From contig JBBQJP010000084.1 of the NCBI GenBank assembly GCA_038326025.1, forward strand, positions 1 through 17,973: DNA of 17,973 bases, given 5' to 3'. Source of the DNA: CAISIP01 sp038326025. GTDB lineage: Bacteria > Pseudomonadota > Gammaproteobacteria > Burkholderiales > Burkholderiaceae_C. The notes below the pieces were generated by a model, which saw only the letters and a list, made by a program, of their open reading frames with translations, made no database searches and was not told the DNA's origin. Of the stretch, positions 8,032 through 17,925 are shown in pieces. The translations under genes were made by a program, and so were the position numbers. The stretch's first letter is position 1; the number at the start of each line of letters is the position of its first letter.

Positions 8032-8918
8032 GCCATTACGCCGCGGCTCCCACTGAAATCGCGAGCAAACTGGTAGGCCACACGACCGCTGCGCGAACCG
8101 CGCTCGAGGGCCCAGACCAGTGCCGGTGCACGGGCAGTTGCGATGTCGGCCGGGCTGGCGCCAAAAGACTGCAACCACTGTGCAACGATGGCCAGGTACT
8201 CGTCCTGCGTGAACGGATAGAAACTGACCCACAGACCGAAGCGCTCGGACAGGGATATTTTTTCTTCGATTACCTCGCCCGGATGTACTTCTCCGTCATC
8301 GGTGTGGGTGTAGGTGAGGTTTTCCTTCATGTACTCGGGCAGCAGATGGCGGCGATTGCTGGTCGCATACACCAGCACATTCGCCGAAGCACCGGCAACC
8401 GAACCGTCCAGAATCGATTTGAGCGCCTTGTACCCTGGCTCACCGTCCTCGAAGCTCAGATCGTCACAGAACACGATGAACTTCTCGGGCCGATGAGACA
8501 CCACATCGACAATGTCCGGCAAATCGACCAGGTCTGTCTTGTCGACCTCGATCAAGCGCAAGCCATTTGACGCAAATTCACGCAGGCAGGCCTTGATCAA
8601 CGAAGATTTGCCCGTACCCCGCGCGCCCGTCAGCAACACGTTGTTGGCAGCCTTGCCCTCGACAAAGTGCGAGGTATTGCGCCGGATCTTGTCCTTCTGG
8701 ACATCGATTTCCTGCAAATCTGCCAGCGCGATCAGCGACACGTTGCGCACCGGCTCCAGCGCGCCATGGCCCGAACTGCGCTTGCGATAGCGAAACGCGA
8801 TGCCAGCATCCCAGTCCGGCGCCGAAAGGGGCTGAGGCAGTACCGCTTCAATGCGGCCAATCAACTGCTCGGCGCGCGCCAGCAGATTCAACAGTTTGTC
8901 GTCCATCCGTCGATCCAT
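8028..8918 (-). CDS. AAA+ ATPase, DUF815 family, function unknown
   Basis: The 296-residue product is a P-loop ATPase of the DUF815 family. Visible features are the Walker A GARGTGKS at 98-105 in NNVLLTGARGTGKSSLIKA, the Walker B FIVFCDDLSF at 147-156, a sensor-1-like segment VLVYATSNRRHLLPEYM, and SLSERFGLWVSFYPFTQDEYL after it. The N-terminal 75 residues are helical-looking and likely form a separate small domain. No membrane segment or signal peptide is visible. The start is taken at ATG 8918; a second in-frame ATG at 8906 is equally possible. It lies 35 nt after argJ and overlaps mutT by 4 nt. The family is widespread in proteobacteria next to argJ/mutT, but I know of no established substrate or pathway. 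Confidence 0.88.
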   Translation of the reverse strand: MDRRMDDKLLNLLARAEQLIGRIEAVLPQPLSAPDWDAGIAFRYRKRSSGHGALEPVRNVSLIALADLQEIDVQKDKIRRNTSHFVEGKAANNVLLTGARGTGKSSLIKACLREFASNGLRLIEVDKTDLVDLPDIVDVVSHRPEKFIVFCDDLSFEDGEPGYKALKSILDGSVAGASANVLVYATSNRRHLLPEYMKENLTYTHTDDGEVHPGEVIEEKISLSERFGLWVSFYPFTQDEYLAIVAQWLQSFGASPADIATARAPALVWALERGSRSGRVAYQFARDFSGSRGVMA

Positions 8919-8922
8919 CCGT

Positions 8923-8938
8923 CTGGGCGGTCGCCCAG
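8923..8938 (-). repeat. Inverted repeat between argJ and the DUF815 ATPase gene
   Basis: CTGGGCG and CGCCCAG are separated by 2 nt, a perfect 7-bp-arm inverted repeat (in practice a 6-bp stem with a 4-nt loop). It sits 4 nt upstream of the ATPase ATG at 8918, where a ribosome binding site would be expected. No T-tract follows, so a terminator is unlikely. A role in translation initiation is inferred. Confidence 0.4.
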
Positions 8939-8953
8939 CTTCATGTTAAGTGT

Positions 8954-10183
8954 TCAGGACCGATAGTCCGCGTTGATGGTCACGTACTCGTGACTGAAAT
9001 CGCAGGTCCAGACCGTGTCCGTGGCCGCACCGCGGCCCAGGTCGACCCGCACCGTGATCTCGCTTTGCTTCATCACGCGCTGGCCATCGGCTTCCTGATA
9101 GGTCGGGTTTCTTCCACCCCGCGTGGCGACATGCACATCATCGAGAAACAACTCGATGCCAGTCTGGTCGAGATCGTCGATGCCGGCATAACCCACCGCC
9201 GCCAGAATGCGACCCAGATTCGGGTCGCTGGCAAAAAAGGCAGTCTTTACCAGCGGCGAATGCGCAATGGCATATCCGACGGACAGGCACTCGGCCGTGT
9301 CGCGTCCACCCTGTACCGTGATCGTGATGAACTTGGTGGCGCCCTCGCCGTCGCGCACGATGGCATGCGCCAGCGTCCGCGCGACCTCCAGCATTGCAGC
9401 CTTCAAGGCCTGGCCGTCCGCGCTGGCTAGCGACTCCACGGGAGCATTGGCAGCCTTGTTGGTGGCGATCACCACAAACGAGTCATTGGTCGACGTGTCG
9501 CCATCCACCGTGACGCGGTTGAACGACGCATCGGCCAGTTCCAGCGCCAGTTGCTGCATCAGCTTTGGCGCGATACGGGCGTCAGTGCCCATGAACCCCA
9601 GCATGGTGGCCATGTTGGGCCGGATCATGCCGGCACCCTTGCTGACACCGGTGACGGTGATCGTCGCGCCACCCACCTGCGCCTTGACACTGCAGGCCTT
9701 GGGCACCGTATCGGTCGTCATGATGCCCTGCGCCGCGTTGAACCAGTTGTCCTCCACAGCATCGGCAATGGCTGCCGGCAAGCCGGCCTCGATGCGGTCA
9801 ACCGGCAAGGGCTCCATGATGACACCGGTCGAAAACGGCAGTACCTGCTGCGGTGACAAACCCAGGCTTGCGGCCAGGGTCGCACTGCTGCTGCGCGCCC
9901 GATCCAGGCCCTGCTCGCCGGTTCCTGCGTTCGCGTTCCCGGTATTGATCAACAGCGCGCGGATCTCTTTGCCACTGGCAAGGTGCTCGCGGCAAACCTG
10001 AACCGGCGCGGCGCAGAACCGGTTTTTGGTGAATACCGCACCGACTCCGGCTCCTGGCTCGATCAGCACAACCGTCAGGTCCTTGCGGTTGGCCTTGCGA
10101 ATACCGGCCTCGGCCGTGCCGATCCGGATACCGGAAATGGCGTGCAGATCAGCTGCGTTGGGAGCGGTCAGATTGACAGGCAT
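8954..10183 (-). CDS. argJ: Bifunctional ornithine acetyltransferase / N-acetylglutamate synthase
   Basis: Arginine biosynthesis enzyme that transfers the acetyl group from N-acetylornithine to glutamate, recycling it; many homologues also make N-acetylglutamate from acetyl-CoA. The 409-residue product has normal length. The self-cleavage site lies in GAGMIRPNMATMLGF, with T193 the expected catalytic nucleophile that becomes the beta-chain N-terminus; upstream are NTGNANAGTG (80-89) and STGVIMEPLP (118-127, oxyanion region). The C-terminus ends EYVTINADYRS, as is typical. The ATG at 10183 is 9 nt after the secA stop, so the genes are very likely co-transcribed. Whether it is mono- or bifunctional cannot be told from sequence here. 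Confidence 0.97.
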   Translation of the reverse strand: MPVNLTAPNAADLHAISGIRIGTAEAGIRKANRKDLTVVLIEPGAGVGAVFTKNRFCAAPVQVCREHLASGKEIRALLINTGNANAGTGEQGLDRARSSSATLAASLGLSPQQVLPFSTGVIMEPLPVDRIEAGLPAAIADAVEDNWFNAAQGIMTTDTVPKACSVKAQVGGATITVTGVSKGAGMIRPNMATMLGFMGTDARIAPKLMQQLALELADASFNRVTVDGDTSTNDSFVVIATNKAANAPVESLASADGQALKAAMLEVARTLAHAIVRDGEGATKFITITVQGGRDTAECLSVGYAIAHSPLVKTAFFASDPNLGRILAAVGYAGIDDLDQTGIELFLDDVHVATRGGRNPTYQEADGQRVMKQSEITVRVDLGRGAATDTVWTCDFSHEYVTINADYRS

Positions 10184-10192
10184 GTCGTACTT

Positions 10193-12973
<2,781 letters not shown>

Positions 12974-13113
12974 GAAAGCCGGTCCCACCGACTGGTCGCA
13001 AACGACCAACCGAAAGGCGCAATCCTTTTTTCAAACAGAATATGGAAGTGGGGCCCCACCCGCCGAACAAATGTGCATGCGGGCACGACCCGTGGAGAAT
13101 CCGATGCTCGATT
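12974..13113 (-). promoter_or_regulatory. secA upstream region with hairpin and GC palindrome
   Basis: This 140-nt gap between the peptidase and secA genes holds two symmetric elements. One is a small hairpin TGGTCG-TTTG-CGACCA (minus strand, 13008-12993), 20 nt before the secA ATG. The other is the perfect 12-bp palindrome GTGGGGCCCCAC at 13048-13059, followed on the minus strand by TATTCT, a possible -10 element without a convincing -35. Any role in secA control or termination of the peptidase transcript is inferred. Confidence 0.3.
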
Positions 13114-14121
13114 TTACCTTTGCGCAGCCCGCGCCTTGGCGCCCCGGGTCGTTGCCCCGGATTGCGCACCACGAACGGCGCGAGTGTCCTGTGCTGCCAG
13201 CTGCTGCGCGGCCACATTGCCACCGGCAGTCAGAAACTTCTGGGGGTCCTGAGGCACGCCTTGCACCAGTACTTCGAAATGCAGATGGGCGCCGGTTGAA
13301 CGGCCGGTGGATCCCACAGCAGCGATTTTCTGGCCGCGACGCACGATATCGCCCTTCTTGACGAACACCGACGACGCGTGGGCATAACGGGTCACAAGAT
13401 CGTTTCCGTGGTCGACCTCCACCATGTTTCCGTACGCTGCGTGGTACTCCTGCACCACCACGACACCGCCGGCTGCGGCCAGGATAGCCTTGCCGTTATC
13501 GGCCTGAAAGTCCAACCCGGTGTGCAGCGCCGATCGGCCCGTGATAGGGTCAATGCGCCAGCCGAACTCGGAACCGAGGTTCCCGTCGGACACAGGCATC
13601 TGCGTGGGGATCATCATGTTGCGCATCTTCTGGTCAAAAAGGCGCGACTCCAAAACGGTCAGCAGATCGGTGCGCTGGGCCGTCAGGCGATCCAGATCGG
13701 CCAGTGTTGCCTGCAGTTCATCCATCGATAATGGGCGGCCGGTCACTAGCGCACCACCCTGGCCTGGTTTGACCTTGATATCGGCGGCGTTGATACCTGC
13801 CAGCCCGGAGACGCGTTCACCCAGCGACTCGAGCTGGGTCAGCTTGGCCTGCACCTCGCCGAGCTGACGCGCCAGCACATCAAGGTTCTCCCGCATGAAC
13901 TTGTCACGCTGCACAAACTCATCCTGCACCACCAATCGAACCAGCGAACCGACGATAGGCCAACGCTCGCGTGCGCCTTTGAGAAAGACCCAGTGATAAA
14001 GACCTGCGGCGACCACCATCAGCGCCAGCGACAGCACCAGCCCGGAGACAATCAGACGGGTTCCGGAGAGATGGATGGCCCGGCTCCTGGCCAGCCACGC
14101 GTCCGTGATAATCAAGTGCAT
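13114..14121 (-). CDS. M23 family metallopeptidase, membrane-anchored
   Basis: Predicted zinc endopeptidase of the LytM/M23 type acting on peptidoglycan in the periplasm. The 335-residue product has a cytoplasmic N-terminus, one membrane segment at about 22-47, a coiled-coil-like region at about 70-165, and a C-terminal M23 domain. The zinc and catalytic residues are present: H200 and D204 (HTGLD), H248 (YAH), and H279/H281 in AHLHFE. The site therefore looks intact, unlike degenerate activators of the EnvC/NlpD type. The last 45 residues are low-complexity, rich in Ala, Gln, Arg and Thr. The ATG at 14121 has a strong ribosome binding site (AGGGG about 5 nt upstream). It lies upstream of secA on the same strand and divergent from the DciA-family gene. 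The precise cell-wall substrate is unknown. Confidence 0.92.
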   Translation of the reverse strand: MHLIITDAWLARSRAIHLSGTRLIVSGLVLSLALMVVAAGLYHWVFLKGARERWPIVGSLVRLVVQDEFVQRDKFMRENLDVLARQLGEVQAKLTQLESLGERVSGLAGINAADIKVKPGQGGALVTGRPLSMDELQATLADLDRLTAQRTDLLTVLESRLFDQKMRNMMIPTQMPVSDGNLGSEFGWRIDPITGRSALHTGLDFQADNGKAILAAAGGVVVVQEYHAAYGNMVEVDHGNDLVTRYAHASSVFVKKGDIVRRGQKIAAVGSTGRSTGAHLHFEVLVQGVPQDPQKFLTAGGNVAAQQLAAQDTRAVRGAQSGATTRGAKARAAQR

Positions 14122-14146
14122 TCAACCCCCTGTCTATCATTCAGCC

Positions 14147-14458
14147 ATGGATCGGCGCGCACATTCCGTTACCTTGCAGCAAGCCACCGAGGCCTCACCG
14201 ACACTGGCCCGGCTGGCCGAACTCAGCCGCGAATCCGTGGCACGACTCAAAGCCGTCACCGCGCTGATACCCGCCTCCCTGCGACCTGCCATCACGGCCG
14301 GCCCCATCGACGGCAGCGTCTGGTGCCTGCTGCTCGACAACAACGCCACTGCCGCCAAGATGCGTCAGCTGCTGCCCGCCCTGCAAGCGCACCTGCGCAG
14401 CAAAGGCTGGGAAATCACGTCCATCCGATTGAAGGTCCGGGACGCCCGGACACGCTAG
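14147..14458 (+). CDS. DciA/DUF721 family protein, probable replicative helicase loader
   Basis: The 103-residue product resembles the DUF721 family, which includes DciA, the loader of replicative helicase DnaB in bacteria lacking DnaC. Visible are an N-terminal helical segment (SPTLARLAELSRESVARLKAVTALIP), the small GSVWCLLLDNNATAAKMRQLLPALQAHL strand-helix unit and the final strand WEITSIRLKV, which together fit the KH-like DUF721 fold. The assignment also uses context: betaproteobacteria commonly keep a DUF721 gene divergent from an M23 peptidase beside secA. The start is ATG 14147. No ribosome binding site is visible, and only 25 nt separate it from the peptidase start codon. The family is moderately sure; the helicase-loading role is inferred from the family. 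Confidence 0.7.
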   Translation: MDRRAHSVTLQQATEASPTLARLAELSRESVARLKAVTALIPASLRPAITAGPIDGSVWCLLLDNNATAAKMRQLLPALQAHLRSKGWEITSIRLKVRDARTR

Positions 14459-14482
14459 ACGCGGCCGGCTGGTATCGAAAAA

Positions 14483-14558
14483 TGGTGCCGATTGTCGGAA
14501 TCGAACTGACGACCTACCGCTTACAAGGCGGTTGCTCTACCAACTGAGCTAAATCGGC
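14483..14558 (-). tRNA. tRNA-Thr (anticodon TGT)
   Basis: The 76-nt minus-strand sequence forms a full cloverleaf. The acceptor stem is GCCGATT/AATCGGC, the D arm is TAGCTCAGTTGGTAGAGC, the anticodon loop is CTTGTAA (anticodon TGT, reading ACA), and the T arm is GTCAG-TTCGATT-CCGAC with a single A-C mismatch also seen in E. coli tRNA-Thr(TGT). CCA is encoded. A run of five T residues follows the CCA end by 1 nt and may help termination. The gene lies 58 nt downstream of sspB on the same strand. Confidence 0.97.
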
Positions 14559-14567
14559 ACGAGAGAA

Positions 14568-14573
14568 ATTTTA
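14568..14573 (-). promoter_or_regulatory. Candidate -10 element for tRNA-Thr
   Basis: On the minus strand TAAAAT lies 9 nt upstream of the mature tRNA 5' end, so a transcript would start a few nucleotides before the tRNA. The -35 region (TCCGGT at 17-nt spacing) is poor, and the site is only a candidate. Confidence 0.35.
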
Positions 14574-14591
14574 CAAGATGCGGCGGGGCGA

Positions 14592-14609
14592 CCGGATCAG
14601 GCGATCCGG
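14592..14609 (-). repeat. Perfect hairpin after sspB (7-bp stem, 4-nt loop)
   Basis: CCGGATC and GATCCGG flank the 4-nt spacer AGGC, 7 nt beyond the sspB stop codon. The position suits a terminator for sspA-sspB. However, the following minus-strand sequence is GC-rich with no T-tract, so termination would be inefficient or the stem may simply protect the mRNA 3' end. Confidence 0.45.
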
Positions 14610-14616
14610 CGCACCG

Positions 14617-15141
14617 TCATTTGATGCGGGTCAGCTTGGGACGTTTTGCCGAGCCTGGCTTTTTTGCAGCGGTACTGCCCGCATCGGCAGGCGGCGGCGA
14701 GGCTGGCGGATCGACCAAACGAAACTCGACATCGGGTACCCGCGGCGCGTCCGTCACGTCTGCGCCGGTATCGGCAGCACCGGGGACCTGCGGTACCGGC
14801 GCAGCACTTTTCGTCAGAGTGGCGCGCGGGAAGGCCATGCCTTGTCCGTTTTCGCGTGCATAGATGGCGATGACCCGATCCACCGGAATCATGATTTCGC
14901 GCGGTTTGCCGGCAAATCGTGCACTGAAGGCAATCAGATCATTGCCGAGTTTGAGCGCACTGGTTGCGTCGAAGCTGATGTTCAGGACGATTTCACCGTC
15001 CTTCACATATTCGCGCGGAACCTGCACCGTATCGTCGACCTGCACGGCCACATAGGGTGTCAGGCCGTTGTCGGTGCACCATTCATACAACGCCCGGATC
15101 AGATACGGGCGGGTCGAAGTGGAGTCTTGTGCATCAATCAT
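14617..15141 (-). CDS. sspB: ClpXP protease specificity-enhancing factor SspB
   Basis: Adaptor that binds ssrA-tagged and other substrates and delivers them to ClpXP for degradation. The 174-residue product has the folded substrate-binding domain in its first 110 residues: RPYLIRALYEWCTDNGLTPY, VQVPREYVKDGEIVLNIS and IYARENGQGMAF all match SspB. A flexible Pro/Ala-rich linker follows. The last residues, RPKLTRIK, resemble the E. coli SspB tail (RPALRVVK) that docks on the ClpX zinc domain, so both working parts are present. The start is ATG 15141 (MIDAQDS); a TTG two codons upstream is less likely. It lies 16 nt after the sspA stop, the usual sspA-sspB operon. Confidence 0.95.
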   Translation of the reverse strand: MIDAQDSTSTRPYLIRALYEWCTDNGLTPYVAVQVDDTVQVPREYVKDGEIVLNISFDATSALKLGNDLIAFSARFAGKPREIMIPVDRVIAIYARENGQGMAFPRATLTKSAAPVPQVPGAADTGADVTDAPRVPDVEFRLVDPPASPPPADAGSTAAKKPGSAKRPKLTRIK

Positions 15142-15157
15142 CGGCAAAACAGCTGGT

Positions 15158-15769
15158 CTACTTGCGCATCACCTTCTCGGATGGCGTCAACGCCTCAATA
15201 TACGCTGGTCGTGAAAAAATGCGCTCGGCATATTTCAGCAGTGGCGCCGCGTTCTTGCTCAGGTCGATGCCATAGAAGTCCAGGCGCCACAACAACGGCG
15301 CAATCGCCACGTCGAGCATCGAAAAGCCTTCGCCCAGCATGTACTTGTTCTTCAGGAAGATAGGCGCGAGCTGCGTCAGGCGATCACGGATATGTGATCG
15401 CGCTTTCTCCAGCAGCTTCTCGTTGCTCTTGGCCGCGCGCGATTCCAGTGTCGAAACATGCACGAAGAGTTCCTTCTCAAAGTTGAGCAGGAACAATCGC
15501 ACACGGGCGCGATCCACCGGGTCACCGGGCATCAGCTGCGGGTGCGGGAAACGCTCGTCGATGTACTCGTTGATGATGTTCGACTCGTACAGGATCAGAT
15601 CTCGTTCGACCAGAATCGGCACCTGGCCATACGGATTCATCACGTTGATGTCTTCCGGCTTGTTATAGAGGTCGACGTCCCGGATCTCGAAATCCATGCC
15701 TTTCTCGAACAGCACGAAACGGCAGCGGTGGGAAAAAGGGCAGGTGGTTCCTGAATACAACACCATCAT
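15158..15769 (-). CDS. sspA: Stringent starvation protein A
   Basis: RNA polymerase-associated protein of glutathione S-transferase fold; in E. coli it acts in stationary phase and acid tolerance, without GST activity. The 203-residue product has the thioredoxin-like N-terminal half, VLYSGTTCPFSHRCRFVLFEKG, with NPYGQVPILVERDLILYESNIINEYIDERFPHPQLMP, followed by the helical C-terminal domain ending ALTPSEKVMRK. This matches SspA closely in length and motifs. The first of two consecutive ATG codons, at 15769, has an excellent ribosome binding site (GAGGAG about 7 nt upstream on the minus strand). It is separated from the cytochrome c1 gene by a strong terminator, so it should have its own promoter at about 15770-15838; I see only weak candidates there. 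Confidence 0.96.
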   Translation of the reverse strand: MMVLYSGTTCPFSHRCRFVLFEKGMDFEIRDVDLYNKPEDINVMNPYGQVPILVERDLILYESNIINEYIDERFPHPQLMPGDPVDRARVRLFLLNFEKELFVHVSTLESRAAKSNEKLLEKARSHIRDRLTQLAPIFLKNKYMLGEGFSMLDVAIAPLLWRLDFYGIDLSKNAAPLLKYAERIFSRPAYIEALTPSEKVMRK

Positions 15770-15838
15770 GGCGGGATCTCCTCAAAATCAAAGACAGTGC
15801 CGACGAAATCCAACCCGGCAACAGTTGGCGTCGAAACT

Positions 15839-15873
15839 AAAAAGAGTGGGATGCATGTTTGCAAGCCCACTCT
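15839..15873 (-). terminator. Rho-independent terminator after the cytochrome bc1 genes
   Basis: On the minus strand AGAGTGGG and CCCACTCT form a perfect 8-bp stem around a 15-nt loop, directly followed by a run of T residues (TTTTTAG). It lies 48 nt beyond the cytochrome c1 stop codon, in the right place to end the cytochrome bc1 transcript and insulate sspA. Confidence 0.88.
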
Positions 15874-15920
15874 GAAAACGCAAGCCCCTCGCAGCACGAA
15901 GGGCCCGGACAACTCAAGCC

Positions 15921-16697
15921 TTACTTGACGTCCTTCCAGTACGAGGCATTCAGGCGCCACGTGAACACGGTCAACAGGGCGAGGAAAATCAACACGCCCA
16001 CGCCGATCCGCTTGCGCGTGTTCTGTGCCGGCTCGCCCATCCATTGCAGGTAGCTGACGAGGTCGCCCATTGCATTGTCGTACGCAAGCGGCGACATGGT
16101 GCCGGGCGTGAGTTGCTGCCAGCTCTTGAACACCTGGACTTCGTGGCCGTGCTCGGTTTTAGTCTCATACACCGGCACGCGATTGCCCTGAAGTTGCCAC
16201 AACACATGCGGCATGCCCACATTCGGGAACGCCAGGTTGTTCCAACCGGTCGGCTTGGCAGCGTCCGGATAATAGGTACGCAGATAGGTGTACAGGTAGT
16301 CTGCACCACTGCCCTGCCCTGCGGCAGCGCGCGAACGCGCAATTACCGTCAGATCGGGCGGATTGGCGCCAAACCACTGCTTGGCTTCCTTGGGATCGAC
16401 GGCAGCAACCATGTTGTCGCCGACCCTGTCTGTCGTGAACAGCAGGTTGTCCTTGATCTGCTCGATGGTCAGACCGATGTCGGTCAACCGGTTGTAGCGC
16501 ATGAAAGCTGCGGAATGGCAGTTCAGGCAGTAGTTGACAAACAACTTGGCGCCATTTTGCAGTGCCACCAGGTCATTGGTCTTGTTCGGCGCCTTGTCCC
16601 AGGGTATGCCGCCTTCGGCCGCATGGGCGCCTGCCAGCAAACCCAGCGATGCAAGAATCGCGCAGGCGGCCCTGCGCAAGAATCCAGAGTTTTTCAT
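15921..16697 (-). CDS. petC: Cytochrome c1 of the bc1 complex
   Basis: Membrane-anchored periplasmic cytochrome that passes electrons from the Rieske centre to soluble cytochrome c. The 258-residue product has a cleavable signal peptide (about residues 1-26, ending AGAHA) and the covalent haem site CLNCH at 57-61. The probable axial ligand is M201 in GTMSPLAYD, and a C-terminal anchor helix at about 230-249 is followed by WKDVK. The start ATG 16697 has GGAG about 9 nt upstream. The cytochrome b frame runs past this start and overlaps the gene by 125 bp in another frame, which is unusual (see findings). The symbol follows the common bacterial petABC naming; it is also called fbcC. It ends 48 nt before a strong terminator. 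Confidence 0.96.
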   Translation of the reverse strand: MKNSGFLRRAACAILASLGLLAGAHAAEGGIPWDKAPNKTNDLVALQNGAKLFVNYCLNCHSAAFMRYNRLTDIGLTIEQIKDNLLFTTDRVGDNMVAAVDPKEAKQWFGANPPDLTVIARSRAAAGQGSGADYLYTYLRTYYPDAAKPTGWNNLAFPNVGMPHVLWQLQGNRVPVYETKTEHGHEVQVFKSWQQLTPGTMSPLAYDNAMGDLVSYLQWMGEPAQNTRKRIGVGVLIFLALLTVFTWRLNASYWKDVK

Positions 16698-17925
16698 TCT
16701 TCTTGTCTCCAGCTCCATGGGCTGTAAAGTTGACGCGCACCGGCACAGGCTTGGGTTCACCCAAGGCGCTCCACCAGGGCATCAGCAGGAAGAATCCGAA
16801 ATAGAACAAGGTGCCGACTTGCGATACGCGCTCGCCGATCGACGATGGCGGCTGCACGCCCAGGTAGGCCAGCACCAGGAAGTTGAACACGAAGATCGCG
16901 TACACATACTTGTGCCAGTCGGGCCGGTAACGGATCGACTTGACCGGGCTGTTGTCCAGCCAGGGCAGGAAGAACAGGATGATGACCGCACCACCCATCA
17001 CCAGCACGCCCCAGAACTTGGCGTCGATGTTCCACATCATCAGTACTGCGACCAACGCGCCGCCCAGGATGACCGGCTTGAGGAAGGACGGCATCTTGAC
17101 CTTGAGCACCAGCAGCAGTGAGCCGCCAACCACACAGGCCATCAACACGTACATGAATTCGCTGGTGATGGCACGCAGCATGGAGTAGTACGGCGTGAAG
17201 TACCAGACCGGCGCAATGTGCAGCGGCGTCTTGAACGGGTCAGCCGGAATGAAGTTGTTGTACTCCAGGAAGTAACCGCCGAATTCAGGCGCGAAGAACA
17301 CGATCGCACTGAACACCATCAGGAACATGCTGACAGCAAAGATGTCGTGCACGGTGTAATACGGATGGAAAGGTATGCCGTCCACCGGATGCCCATTTTT
17401 GTCCTTGTTGGCCTTGATCTCAATGCCATCGGGGTTGTTGGAGCCCACTTCGTGCAATGCAATGATGTGCGCCGCAACGAGGCCCAGCAACACCAGCGGC
17501 ACCGCAATCACGTGGAAGCTGAAGAAGCGGTTCAGGGTCGCGTCGCCCACCACGTAGTCACCGCGGATGAGCAGTGCCAGGTCCGGGCCGATAAACGGGA
17601 TCGCGGCAAACAGGTTCACGATCACCTGAGCGCCCCAGTAGCTCATCTGACCCCAGGGCAGAAGGTAGCCCATGAAGGCTTCAGCCATCAGGCACAGAAA
17701 GATGGCACAGCCAAAAACCCAGATCAGTTCGCGCGGCTTGCGATAGCTGCCGTAGATCAGACCACGGAACATGTGCAGATAAACCACGACAAAGAACGCC
17801 GATGCGCCGGTGGAATGCATGTAGCGGATCAGCCAGCCCCAGGGCACGTCGCGCATGATGTACTCGACCGAGGCAAACGCCAGCGCCGCGTCGGGCTTGT
17901 AGTGCATCACCAGGAAGATGCCAGT
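16573..17925 (-). CDS. petB: Cytochrome b of the bc1 complex (N-terminus missing, C-terminus extended)
   Basis: Inner membrane dihaem protein that oxidises quinol and moves electrons and protons in the bc1 complex. Family similarity starts inside helix A (TGIFLVMHYKPD). The haem ligand pairs are present, each with 13 residues between the histidines: helix B (MHSTGASAFF...YLH) and helix D (FSFHVIAVPL...AAH). The quinol-site motif is PVWY, a known variant of PEWY in proteobacteria. Two things are abnormal. First, at the right edge the expected 50 or so N-terminal residues are absent: upstream of about 17926 the frame stays open but encodes unrelated, low-GC-like sequence. Second, after the usual end (VRVNFTAH, at 16717) there is GGA instead of a stop, so the frame continues 47 residues to a TGA at 16573 inside the cytochrome c1 gene. 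The coordinates cover only the part I can support. Confidence 0.9.
   Translation of the reverse strand, partial: TGIFLVMHYKPDAALAFASVEYIMRDVPWGWLIRYMHSTGASAFFVVVYLHMFRGLIYGSYRKPRELIWVFGCAIFLCLMAEAFMGYLLPWGQMSYWGAQVIVNLFAAIPFIGPDLALLIRGDYVVGDATLNRFFSFHVIAVPLVLLGLVAAHIIALHEVGSNNPDGIEIKANKDKNGHPVDGIPFHPYYTVHDIFAVSMFLMVFSAIVFFAPEFGGYFLEYNNFIPADPFKTPLHIAPVWYFTPYYSMLRAITSEFMYVLMACVVGGSLLLVLKVKMPSFLKPVILGGALVAVLMMWNIDAKFWGVLVMGGAVIILFFLPWLDNSPVKSIRYRPDWHKYVYAIFVFNFLVLAYLGVQPPSSIGERVSQVGTLFYFGFFLLMPWWSALGEPKPVPVRVNFTAHGAGDKKNEKLWILAQGRLRDSCIAGFAGRRPCGRRRHTLGQGAEQDQ

Noticed and set aside
9207..10001. A 264-codon open frame antisense to argJ
   Set aside because: The argJ gene is unambiguous on the other strand, and this frame encodes low-complexity Ala/Ser-rich sequence with no family features.
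13048..13059. The GTGGGGCCCCAC palindrome as a terminator of the M23 peptidase gene
   Set aside because: It has no natural loop (a stem of only about 4 bp would form) and is not followed by a clean T-tract.
16573..17925. A fused cytochrome b/c1 gene (fbcH type)
   Set aside because: The cytochrome b frame enters the c1 gene in a different reading frame and stops after 47 residues; c1 has its own start, signal peptide and ribosome binding site.
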